Shown here one piece after another: positions 54,565 through 64,000 of a DNA stretch of 64,000 nt. Below the pieces are notes generated by a model. That model was not told the DNA's origin, made no database searches, and saw only the letters and a program-made list of their open reading frames with translations. Both the position numbers and the translations under genes were made by a program. Source of the DNA: Exobasidium rhododendri (lineage: Eukaryota > Basidiomycota > Exobasidiomycetes > Exobasidiales > Exobasidiaceae). Within the stretch, counting starts at the first letter, position 1; each line of letters begins with the position of its first letter. The stretch lies in assembly GCA_026210745.1 (NCBI GenBank), contig CP110632.1, positions 2,975,001 through 3,039,000 on the forward strand, given 5' to 3'.

Positions 54565-55431
54565 TTCGGGGGTAATGGACAGGACGGAGGGGATTGGACA
54601 GGGCAAAATGGGCTGGCAGGGCAACAAGACGACGAGATTATAAGGGAGAGGGTAATGCCGCAAATTTGCAACACTGAGACATCCTTGTCAGAGATGCACT
54701 GCACCGCTGTAATTGGAGTGCTCAAGCCCCCTCCTTTGCATTAGCTGTGGAACAGAGAAGCGTTTCAAATTTGGGGCTGCAGATGCCAAAAGCGACCTCT
54801 CATTATAACAGTCCTCATATACACCGACCGTCCATAAGGGGGAAGGAGGCCGGGGAGCTTCCTCGGAGCAACCAAAAATAAAGCCCGCTTGAGACGCTCT
54901 TTCTTCAGCACCACATGTGCTCTTCCTTCGCTGCAGAGAAGGCGTCTGAATAGTCATGAGTGTAGTGATATTCGTAATCGCCAAGAAAAATCTGCTCCTG
55001 CGATAGCTTGGAACCCACACTACAGTGCAAGCACTTCACAAAGCACTACATCTTGTCCTGCGGATAGGCTGAAAGACAGACTTAGCGCAATTTTGGGTGC
55101 CTACCAGTCGGAAAGACGTAGGGTTAGTAAGGCACCGCTAGTAACCCTACATCAAGCTCGCGTTGCGCCCCCCACTCTTTTCACGTGACACATCTCGGAA
55201 TCGCCTCGAACGCTGAACATCCCAAAACAACTGGAGACAGGCGGACAGACCTACGCCAAGGCCTCCAGATAGTATTCCGGTTGTCCAGATACGTATTTCT
55301 CAGTCCAGCAAAGCGCGAGCAAACGTCGGCCCGCTTTCAGGCATCGTCGCTACTTGCCGCAGATATCTTCTCCCTTCCTCTCCTTCTCCTCACCGTCTCC
55401 TCATTTCTCGTTAGTGTCTGGCTAGGCCATC
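54565..55431. promoter_or_regulatory. Divergent upstream region, secreted oxidase / GGA
   Basis: The 867 bp between opposite starts hold no supported gene. Frames in both directions are short and unrelated to families. Promoters of both genes are expected. Confidence 0.45.
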
Positions 55432-57311
55432 ATGTATAATCATCAGCAACGGTACATGGGTAGCGGTTCTCCCTCGACTTCTCGACCGAGAGGAGCGTTG
55501 TCGGCTTCTAGCTCGACAGGTGCTCTAACGACTTGGGCGGACTGGGCAGCAAAAAGTCTCGACCCAGATGCTATCACAACACCGCTACAGATGCAGATCG
55601 GTGAGTGCAGCCTGTGCGTGTCTAATTTGTACGAAGAAGCCATCTCATTCGGACTTCGACGGACTCGACAATCTCCCTAGAACGTTGCTGCGATCCTTCT
55701 AATCGAGAGCCGAACCTCGCTTTGAACTTGGAGTTGGCCGACTATATCAAGGACAAGAAGGCAAACAGTCCAAGAGAGGCTGCCGTTGAGATTGTGCGGC
55801 GGATCAATTCACGACATCCACATGTCTCTATGCTCGCTCTGCAGCTGCTAGACATTCTTGTCAAGAATTGCGGCTATCCATTTCACTTGCAGATCGCTAC
55901 GAAAGAATTCTTGAATGAACTTGTCAAGAGATTTCCAGAGAGGCCCCCAGTCTTCCCGAGTCCTATCCAAACGAAGATCTTAGAGCTGATACAGGAGTGG
56001 AAAGTTACCATATGTATGACCAGCAAGCATAGAGAGGACCTTGCTCACATTCGCGACATGCATAGACTTCTAGGGTACAAGGGTGAGACTGCTGATGAAC
56101 GTTGGTCATCGAAGGAGCAAAAAGAACCTGGCTGAACTCTTGCTCCAACTACTTCTACCAGGATACCGCTTTCCAAACGTCGATTCTCGAGCAGCAGGTG
56201 TGATGAATGTAGAAACTGTGAGCGAGCGATCGGGTGTTAGCTGGTTGTGGAGGAAAGAGGAACGGGCTGGGCATGCTGACATGTTCTTATGACTTGTCAG
56301 AATACTCTGCGATCGCCAGAGGAGCTCGAGGAAGAAGATCGAGCGGCACAGGGAGCAAAGCTGCAAGAGCTAATTCGAAGGGGGACACCTCGCGATCTAG
56401 CTCAAGCGCAAGAGCTGATGAAGATCATGAGTGGAGCAGAACCAGAGTCGAAACCGGATTACTCTGAACAGACAAGGAACGAACTGAACAAGGTCCAAAG
56501 TAGGGCGATCTTGCTCAACAACATGCTCGACAATGCCAACGAAGGGGAGAAATTTGCGAAGGGGGATGCGTATGATCAGATTGCCAGTCATCTGCGGAGT
56601 GTGCAACCTAGGCTGCAGAAGTGGATCGAGGAAGGCGAGGAAGGCGAAACAGAGCACATGGATCGACTGCTGCTGATCAACGACCTCATCAACAACGTGA
56701 ACGAGCGCTATCAATCTTTCAAGCGAGGTGACTTTACCGCCAGCGTCACCATCGATCCCAGCATTGATCCTAGCAAAGGAGGAGCTGATGCAGTACCCAC
56801 AGCAAAGATTACCGACTTGATCTCCTTTGACGACGAGCAAGATGCAGCGACAGCGGACAAAGGGAGCGGTGCTGCTGCTGCTGCTCCTTCTTCTTCTTCA
56901 GCATCCATCATGGACGACTTTGCTTCCTTGACATTCGGCGCGCCAGCCTCCTCTTCCGGCGTCAACAATGGAGGCAGCAACGGAGGGTCTGCAAAGGTCG
57001 TGCCCAACTCCTCTTTGCCTCTTGATCTGTTCAGCTCGTCGTCGTCGTCCATGCCCCCCTCACAGCCTCCGTCAAATGCACAGCAATCAAATATGATAGA
57101 TGCTCCACTCGGTCAATGGGGTGCCCTACAACTACCCATGAACAGCAACAACAACAACAACAACACCACCACCACCAAATCAACAAACAGCTTCAACAAT
57201 GGCAGGAGTACGCCTTCCTTGGCATCTCAGACCAAATCGGGGCAAACGCCGGCCTCGTCAGCCCCGTCCCAGTCATCGGCCGATCCGTTTGCTGATCTAT
57301 CAAGGTGGTAG
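55432..57311 (+). CDS. GGA: GGA-type clathrin adaptor (VHS-GAT), lacking a GAE ear
   Basis: Sorts cargo from the trans-Golgi to endosomes with Arf1 and clathrin. Exons 55432-55600, 55681-56082, 56162-56208 and 56301-57311 give 542 residues. The VHS domain (about 45-200) shows CCDPSNREPNLALNLELADY, PREAAVEIVRRINSRHPHV, LLDILVKNCGYPFHLQIATK, FLNELVKRFPER and DMHRLLGYKG. The GAT domain follows from NTLRSPEELEEEDRAAQGAK through MIKKL-like LMKIMSGAEPE to HMDRLLLINDLINNVNERY. The rest is a Ser/Asn/Pro linker with an acidic ITDLISFDDEQD segment and the end DPFADLSRW. No gamma-adaptin ear can be seen. Exon 3 (47 bp) uses a GTAGAA donor, picked because it keeps phase 0. Confidence 0.88.
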
Positions 57312-57476
57312 CAGTGTCCACAGACTGTAGAGAAGAAAAGACTCTTAATCGTATTATTGTATTAGTAGTAGTACATTCAGCTGACTATATAATATATGAG
57401 GGGAGGACATGTGCATCGTGTAGGAGACAATTTGGGGGTGTGGCTCTCTCCGTCGCTATCCAATCTCCTGACCCTT

Positions 57477-58995
57477 TCACTGGCTCAGGGAAGACGCAAG
57501 GGGCGATAATGGTTCCGAAACGCTGGCGGATTGCACTGAGACGGCTTGCTCCCACTCTTGACAATTTGGTTGCGTTTCTGCCCATACGCCTCTTGCTGCC
57601 AGTTGGGAAGATTTGCGGAGTGCAGAAGCGTCCACTCCATGATCTTGTGCTAAGGCGAAGAGATGATCGCTTGCATGATCAGAGGTGTCTTCCACGATGG
57701 ACTCTCTTCTTCCATCGTACCAATTCGACACCTTCTGTCGTAGTCCTGCATCGCTCCACATGATCTGGTTTGTCAGATGCATAGCTTGCACATGTGCTAA
57801 CGTCTGATCGGAATGCAGTCGCGAGTATTTGATCAGACTGGCAATCTCGAGCATAGCTGGCACCTGCGGAATCTGTTGACCAAAGTAGATGACGAAAGAG
57901 GCGAGCAGAAGGATTGAATGAAACGCGATGCTTGAGTTGGCGTGCCACTGTTCGAGAGCACGCAAGAGAAGAGGAGAAGTCAGCCAGGGGGGAAATGATG
58001 GCCAGTCTGCCAAAGTGTAGGAGCAACTAAGAAGGCGATGCTTCGGAACTCACATGGTCCCACCTCCCTTGGCCGAATGTGACCTCAAAGATGTTCAGGT
58101 ACACTGACGCTTGAGCCGCTGCATAGAAAGCCATCAAATAAAGAAGCGGTAGTCGATAGCCGTACCCGTGCGGTCGCAAGAGTATATTCGGAGCATCTGT
58201 ACGATAAACCAGATGAGAAGGTGCCGGTCTCCAGTCTCTTCGAAAGACGAGCTGCATGAGCGAAAAGACACTCTCGTCGAAGACCTCCAGGGAGTCAAAA
58301 CGACAGGTCAGAAGCCCAAAAAGTATCAGGTTGGTGGAGACTTGCCAGACATGATCACTGATACTGAAGAGCATATAGTCCTTTGACGAAGTACAGAATT
58401 GGCAGGAGAGAAACGGGCTCGTGCCGATGGTGAGGTGTAATTTCTAAGAGTAATAAGGGGGGAGGTAAATGAGTTCAATTTCCGCCTCTTTTACTCCTAT
58501 CAGAGGTCCTACTTTCACCACTCACACGACCTTCGAAGCTACTGAGGCGTCTAAGAAGCGTTTCGAGCCCTTCCTCGCCCCACTCTCTCTTCCATCCTAG
58601 CTCTTCAAACGTCATGGATGCGACTTTAGATCGAACGTGGGCAACCGAAGTGACGACATTCGACTTTGTGAGAAGAAAGAGATCAGACCGAGAGAGGATC
58701 TTGCTAGGATGAAATAGGTACGAGAGGTGTATGTAAAGGAGGGCAAGGAAGGTGAAGGTAAGGAAGAGGTTGCTGGGCAGCAGCAAGGGGCTTGGAAACG
58801 ATAGCCATGATCTCTTGACTACGTCTTGCGGCGTACTGGATCGCAGCCTGCCTTGCCGCCACGATGCATACTTTCGCCAAGCAATCGGTCCTAGTATAAT
58901 GAGCGCTGCAGGTGAAGAAGATCAGGACGTTGCAGCTACAGAATAGAAGGTAGAAAGCGACACTCACCAAAGCTCGCGTTACCGACACTGATCAT
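57477..58995 (-). CDS. Multipass membrane protein, function unknown
   Basis: Exons 58995-58968, 58905-58526, 58380-58054 and 57947-57477 give 401 residues. The start ATG 58995 (MISVGNASFGA) is the best available, but the frame upstream up to an acceptor near 59032 stays open and conserved-looking (LCTTITVLPR), so an earlier exon may exist. Hydrophobic segments: ALIILGPIAW, LFLTFTFLALLYIHLSYLF, VSTNLILFGLLT, LPLLYLMAFYAAAQASVYL and SILLLASFVIYFG. Between them lie a conserved-looking FSISDHVWQVS and HLVYRTDAPNILLRPHG. The C-terminal 110 residues are soluble and Ser/Gln-rich. I do not recognise the family. Likely at the ER or nuclear membrane, but that is a guess. Confidence 0.7.
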
Positions 58996-59316
58996 CCTTG
59001 GCAGGACAGTGATGGTGGTGCACAGCGTCGGAATCCTAAAAGTAACACATATTCAGCGCCCATATTCGCCAGGCCTGCATGTTCAGACAAGGAAAATCAG
59101 ACAGGCGCGCTCTAATCTGCTCGGCCGGGTGGAAGCTGGGTCAATTATTAGATCTGAGATGGACCAATTTTCGCATTCTCCCACTGATCTTCCTGATTGA
59201 GGTACTTCTACGTCCTTCCCTCCCTTGGCCTTTTGCATACGTCCGTCTTCGCTCTCCGGAGACGTTGTGGTGTAAATCTTCTTTCACTTCAGAAGATCGT
59301 TCACAGAGCTTTAAAT
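58996..59316. promoter_or_regulatory. Divergent upstream region, membrane protein / TAF12
   Basis: The 321 bp between the two starts may also carry an unplaced first exon of the minus-strand gene near 59010-59032. Confidence 0.4.
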
Positions 59317-61809
59317 ATGCAACAAGATGGAAGTTCTAATGCAGGTCAACAACAGCAACCGCCAAACCAGAACACAGGGCAAGGGGGAGGAGGAGGAGGA
59401 GGAGCCAATGTGCAGCCAAATCAGATGACGGCAGCTCAACAGCAACAATACCGAGCTACTCTGCTCCAACAACAACAAATGCAGGCGATGCAAGCAGCTG
59501 CCAGAGCTCAACAACAACAGCAGCAAATTCAGCGAAGTAATGGTGCTGTTCCTGTTCAGCAACAGCAGCAGCAGCAACAACAACAACAACAACAGCAACA
59601 ACAACAAGCGCAGCAGCCGAGACCTTTGGCCCCGCAGCAGCAAGCAGGGCAACAGAGACCACCACAGCAGGGAAGTGCCGCTCCAGCCGCTACTCAAGCT
59701 CAAATGCAGGCGCTCCAGCAGCTGTTTCAGAGTCATCCGGAGCAGCTGGCAGCATTTGTGAATATGTCGAGGGAGGGAAAGTTCAATGCAGAGCAGATGA
59801 ATCAGGTACGTATGTGGACCAATGGATACGAAACCCTGACAGAACATTCATGACCTCCCCTTCACATACAACTACAGTTGCGAGGTGTGGTCAGTGCAGC
59901 ACAACAGGCACAGCAGGCTCAACAGCAACAGGCTCGACCTCCAGCGCCCGCTCCAACACCCAATCAGCAAGCAAGACCTATGCCTCATCCACAGCAGCAA
60001 CAGAGTTCGCAGCAGCAAGTACCCCAACAGCAGCAACAGCAGCAGCAGAATCCAAATCCAAATCAACAACAACAACAACAACAACCACCACCATCACAAC
60101 AACAGCAGCAGCCGCCAGCAAGGTCGGTACCGTCTCAACAGCAGCAGCAGGCACAAGGTGGTCAAGCCAGACCGCAAGGGCAACATCAGCAGCAAGGTGG
60201 TAGCCCTGATCTATCAGCTTTGATGCTGCAAATGCAAAAGATGGCAGAGCCAATCATCAGAAAGCTGAAGGAGCTCGAGGCTAACCTTGCAAGACCTCCT
60301 GCAAATGGAGGACTAGCACCGGGAACGCCGGAAAGAAGCCGAATGGAGCAGGAGCTAAACGAACTAAGACAGCAACAAAGTAAATTAGGTCAACAATTTA
60401 TGTCGGTCAGAGCTCAGTACATGGCTCAGCAAGGTCAACCTCAGCAAAATCAACAATTGCAACAACAGATGGCCATGCAACAGCAGCAACAAAGAGCAGC
60501 AGTCGCAGCAGCGGCAGGGGTGGCCTCTGGTTCGGGAGGGGGGGAAGGTAATGGAGGAATGATGAATCAAGGACAGGCGACCATATTGGCCAATCAGAAT
60601 CGAAACGTTGGTACTCCTCCTCAGAACGTCCGACCCAGTTCAGGACCAAATATTCGACCTGGATCAGGACCGCAAACGCCCGCGACACAGCAGCAAAGTT
60701 CCAGCATTGCAAGAAGCTCGCCTAGCATCCAAAGTCAACAACAGCAAGCTAAACAATCCTCTACACCTGCTGCTGCCACTACAAACACAGCGACGACGAC
60801 CAATTCACCTCAAGTACAGCATCCTCTTGTACCGCCAGAAGCGATGACGCAACGCTCCAATCTCATTTCGGGTCCTTCTAACGCTTCCGGTATGGCAGGT
60901 GGTAGTAATGCAGGACCTTTTGGAGCAGGAATAGCGGCGCAACTAAACGTTCAACCGAGCGTACCAGAGCCGTATCCAAATTCCAACGGACCGAGACCGA
61001 CACTGAATCAGGGGCTAGGTACAAATCCTACTCTGGGTACACCAGCCATCCTTCAACGGCCAGATCCTATTGCTGGGAGTTCTTCAAGTACGGCAAACAA
61101 TAGTGCTGGTGGTGCTGGAGGGTCATCGGGAGCAGGGGCTTCTGGGTGGGAGGAGCTACTGGGAACAGTCGTACGAGAGTCAAAAGGCAATGGCACATCG
61201 GCCAACGACACTTCCACTACTGATGCGGAAGCAATCCTTTCCGAAGCGGGCAATGCAGAATTTTGGGACGCATTGACAGGCAAAGGGACTGGCGCCGATA
61301 GCTTACTGAATGCAGGCACGACTACAACTAGTGGAGCAGGAGCGTCTACGGCAGCAAGTGGTGGGGATGGCAGACTACTGACGAAGAGAAAGGTGCAGGA
61401 GTTGGTGGGCGAGATTGATGCCAACGAACGACTCGAGGGAGACGTGGAAGATGTGAGTCGTAGTGTAGTATGATGGAGAGAGATATGCAAAGGGTAGTAC
61501 TTAACAGGAGTCCTTCAATATTATTTACTCCCACAGCTGCTACTAGAGATTGCCGATGAATTCATCGACTCTGTGACAGCATTTGCTTGCAAGCTAGCAA
61601 AACATCGCAAGGGGGATCGCCTAGAGGTGCGAGATGTTCAGCTTCATCTAGAGAGGAGCTGGAATCTGCGAATCCCTACACCAGGTTCCGTACCGATTCC
61701 ACCTCCTCGTATTAAAGCAAGCGCTCAACAGGTCGGCGGAGGCAAGGCGAATCAGAGCGCAGCAATCAGCGGCAATGCTAACAATGTCAACAACCAGGCT
61801 AACACTTGA
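59317..61809 (+). CDS. TAF12: TFIID/SAGA subunit TAF12
   Basis: A histone-fold subunit shared by TFIID and SAGA. Exons 59317-59805, 59878-61452 and 61537-61809 give 778 residues, far longer than the roughly 70-residue fold because of a Gln/Ala/Pro/Asn-rich N-terminal extension, including an unbroken run of 17 Gln. The histone fold is at about 645-730, split by the last intron: [20 protein letters not shown], then [20 protein letters not shown] and [20 protein letters not shown], ending RSWNLRIP. The extension may mediate weak activator contacts and condensation. Phase 0 at both introns. Confidence 0.92.
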
Positions 61810-61971
61810 TAGCACAAAAAAGGAGAAGAAGAGAAAAAAAAGGAAGGGAAGGGGAGGTGATACGATTTGAGTCATGGCATGTACTTGTACAGACGTAGTA
61901 CAGATTAATGGACACATTTGACACTATTTCTTTGAAAGGTATTCCTGAGGCCCATGCGCCGGGGAGAAGAG

Positions 61972-63784
61972 CTACCACTCGACTGAGCCGTTCCTGATGC
62001 CGTCTTTCAGCATCTGTGCAATGAGATGTTCCTCTCGCAGCAAAGTCTCGATGAAGAGCTTACTTTGTCTGACGTCGATGCAAGTGGTCCTTGCAGCATT
62101 GTGAACAAAGTCGAGGTCAGACAGGCTGCTGTGGCGCAAGATCTCCGATTGCAGCGTGCTTGCGACCAGAATCTTATCACAGATCCGTAGGAGTATGGCG
62201 ATAACTGCTGCTTCGTTTTCCTTGTCAATTATGTCTGTATGGCCCATCAGCATATCCTCCCACTTCTTGACATTATTCTCTTCGTTTTGCACCCTCTGTC
62301 TCTTGGCGGTGGAAGAGGAAGGCTGGGAAGAGGGGAGACCCAGCAAGGGTATGGCAATCAGCCGAAGTGCTATCAGTAATCGGTGTGAAGGATGCGCAGG
62401 TGAGGGAAATGGGTGAATCGTGTAGTCTCTGGAAAGGAAGACGAAGGAGGAGATCGCCCGATTAGAATCAACAATCTTCACTTCACTGCATGCAAAATTA
62501 ATACGCACTTCCAGTACCCATGCTCTTGTAGGAGTCTACTCTTCTTGTACCTTGCTTGCTCATCTTTTTCTTCCAGAAGTTCAGCTTCTACCATCGCGTC
62601 GACGTTGACTTCTGCAAAGGGATTGCCATCCCATGAAGTCGGTCTTGAAGAAGTGGTAGAAGGTAGAGTGAAGCCATACTCCGAAAGGAGCGTCTAAAGA
62701 GTTCGATGTCAAGATCAGTAAAAGGGGATCCTTCTATTTCATGTTCTGGCAAGAGGTGACTCACACCATTGGAGTGTGCGCCATACGTGATCATGACTTC
62801 TTGCCCAGGTAAGAACCCTTGTGGTCTGTGGGACTTTGCCGGCGCTCGTAGTTGCAGGCCCCCCGTCGAAGTCCAGGTCACTTTGCACTCTAAGTCTTTC
62901 TTCATGGTGTGATTTGCCATATCAAGGAGAGGCTGTGACAGCGAATTATGTTCAGCATTCTCCTTGAGACGTTCATCCTCGTTACACTCACTGCCAAGGT
63001 GAAATTATCTTGGTGTGGCTTGAGTCCCAGCGGTACAAATACGCAGCGAGAATTGACACTACACCAGGCCCAACCAAGGTCCGTCAGTGGGAGATGTTTT
63101 TCTGGCAATTGCAGTGTTTTTCCCTCTCTCTCGACGCTTACACGGATGGCACGGACATCCTTCACGAACCTCTTGTACACCCTGTCACATAGATGCGCTA
63201 CGTGGGCGGGAAGAGCTTCGAGCAAGGCGCGACAGGCTTGCATCGTCTCGTCGCTCGACGATGACTCGGCTTGCACAATGATCTGCCACATGATCGGGAA
63301 TGTAGGATAATCTGGGGGAAAGGAACATAGCAGCTCTTCGATCCTGTCCTCTGCCGCCGTTCCTCCTCTTTCTGCCCCCTCACGCCGCTTTGTCGTCTTC
63401 CATCGTGCCAGCGTCAAAGTAAGAGCTTGAACTGAAGTCAAAGGAAGCCTCGCTTCGTCCACACTCCCCTCGTCATCAGAATCTGTCCAATGGTCTGGAT
63501 GCGAGGGGTTTTCTTTTGATGGCAAAAAAGCGTCCGGTAGGGTCCCCTTCAGTGTACGAACATTGAGAAGACTTTCCGCAGGAAGGAGTAGGATTGTTTC
63601 GGATGGTGTAATGGGTGCGGTCAGGACTAATCCTCGCTCTGAGATCGGGGTCGTCATTGCGTCAGGGGGTACTCCGCGCCACAGTGCGTCAGGTTCCCGT
63701 CCAACCCTCACCTTGCGATTCTGTGGTGATACGAACACAGTCATGGATATCGAACCTCTCCAGTCCTTCCCTGTCTCGATGCAT
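61972..63784 (-). CDS. SET-domain protein-lysine methyltransferase (Rubisco LSMT/Rkm type)
   Basis: Exons 63784-63712, 63638-62992, 62932-62765, 62693-62509 and 62428-61972 give 509 residues. SET landmarks: RGLVLTAPITPSETILLLP, VQALTLTLARW, the cofactor-pocket LGWAWCSVNSRCVFV, PLLDMANH (the N-H pair of the AdoMet site), and FLPGQEVMITYGAHSN (GEEI-x-ITYG type). The C-terminal part resembles the Rubisco-LSMT substrate-binding fold. The class methylates non-histone substrates such as ribosomal proteins and elongation factors. The first exon (MHRDREGLERFDIHDCV) is an inference based on the ATG, phase and a 73-bp intron. Other introns are firmly supported. Confidence 0.85.
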
Positions 63785-64000
63785 CAAATATCGTGAGCAT
63801 GAGACGAAGAGTCAAGAAGATCCAAACGTGAGAATTTACACTTCTCTCAGTGAGAGCCGAGTCTGTGCGAGGTGAGCGTCCGCCTTTACGCGCTAAAACA
63901 CGAACAAAGGAAGAATCTTCGGGAGGGGCGTTCTTTTCTAAGGCAGCAGAACGACTTCGTAACGTACTCTATATGCGCATTACTAACAGTGTTGCCCTTT

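Noticed and set aside
59311-59847. Leu-rich 178-codon antisense frame
   Set aside because: It is the reverse complement of the Gln repeats of TAF12.
1-64000. tRNA, 5S, U6 or 7SL genes and CRISPR arrays
   Set aside because: No B-box or conserved RNA core was found by eye in intergenic regions; a covariance-model scan would be needed to be certain. No spaced repeats of CRISPR type occur.

Overview
The window is nuclear DNA of a fungus, most likely a basidiomycete. All recognisable genes are eukaryotic. Most have several short introns (about 60-140 bp) with strong GTGAGT/GTAAGT donors and CAG/TAG acceptors. The gene set includes a Zn2Cys6 regulator, linker histone H1, Pep12-type syntaxin, fungal GGA and a DUF4112 protein. 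The dense, intron-moderate layout and Ser/Gln-rich proteins would suit Ustilaginomycotina, but the species cannot be named from this sequence. I see no tRNA, rRNA, CRISPR or intact transposase gene.

Layout. 0-9.3 kb: the 3' part of the spliceosomal helicase BRR2 converges on the cohesin regulator PDS5, with a TG microsatellite between them. 9.3-18.2 kb: a long divergent upstream region, a 963-aa disordered protein ending in an Hsp20-like fold, a 2.8-kb gap with nothing recognisable, then histone H1. 18.6-24.6 kb: a small membrane protein, a Pep12-like syntaxin and the DNA-break sensor NBS1. 24.8-28.7 kb: a Zn2Cys6 regulator divergent from a decayed short-chain dehydrogenase. 28.7-34.7 kb: small genes (DUF4112, a 77-aa protein with a 13-bp exon, a possible GON7, a Gly/Gln-rich protein, an unknown Lys-rich protein) and a protein closely resembling animal 4E-BP. 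35.7-44.2 kb: metabolic genes (long-chain acyl-CoA synthetase, alanine aminotransferase, HDHD3-like HAD hydrolase) and an oxysterol-binding protein. 45.4-54.6 kb: aminopeptidase P, S-adenosylhomocysteinase, a small terminal-inverted-repeat element carrying telomere-like repeats, a flavin monooxygenase and a secreted berberine-bridge-type oxidase. 55.4-64 kb: GGA adaptor, an unknown multipass membrane protein, TAF12 and a SET-domain methyltransferase.

Most genes are housekeeping and unrelated in function. The places that stand out are the 4E-BP-like protein, which keeps the eIF4E motif, the four Ser/Thr-Pro sites and a C-terminal TOS-like motif of animal 4E-BP1 with nearly the same spacing; the dehydrogenase pseudogene; and the inverted-repeat element with internal TTAGGG units. 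Exon boundaries were assigned by eye from splice signals, reading phase and protein-family fit, and were not checked against transcripts.
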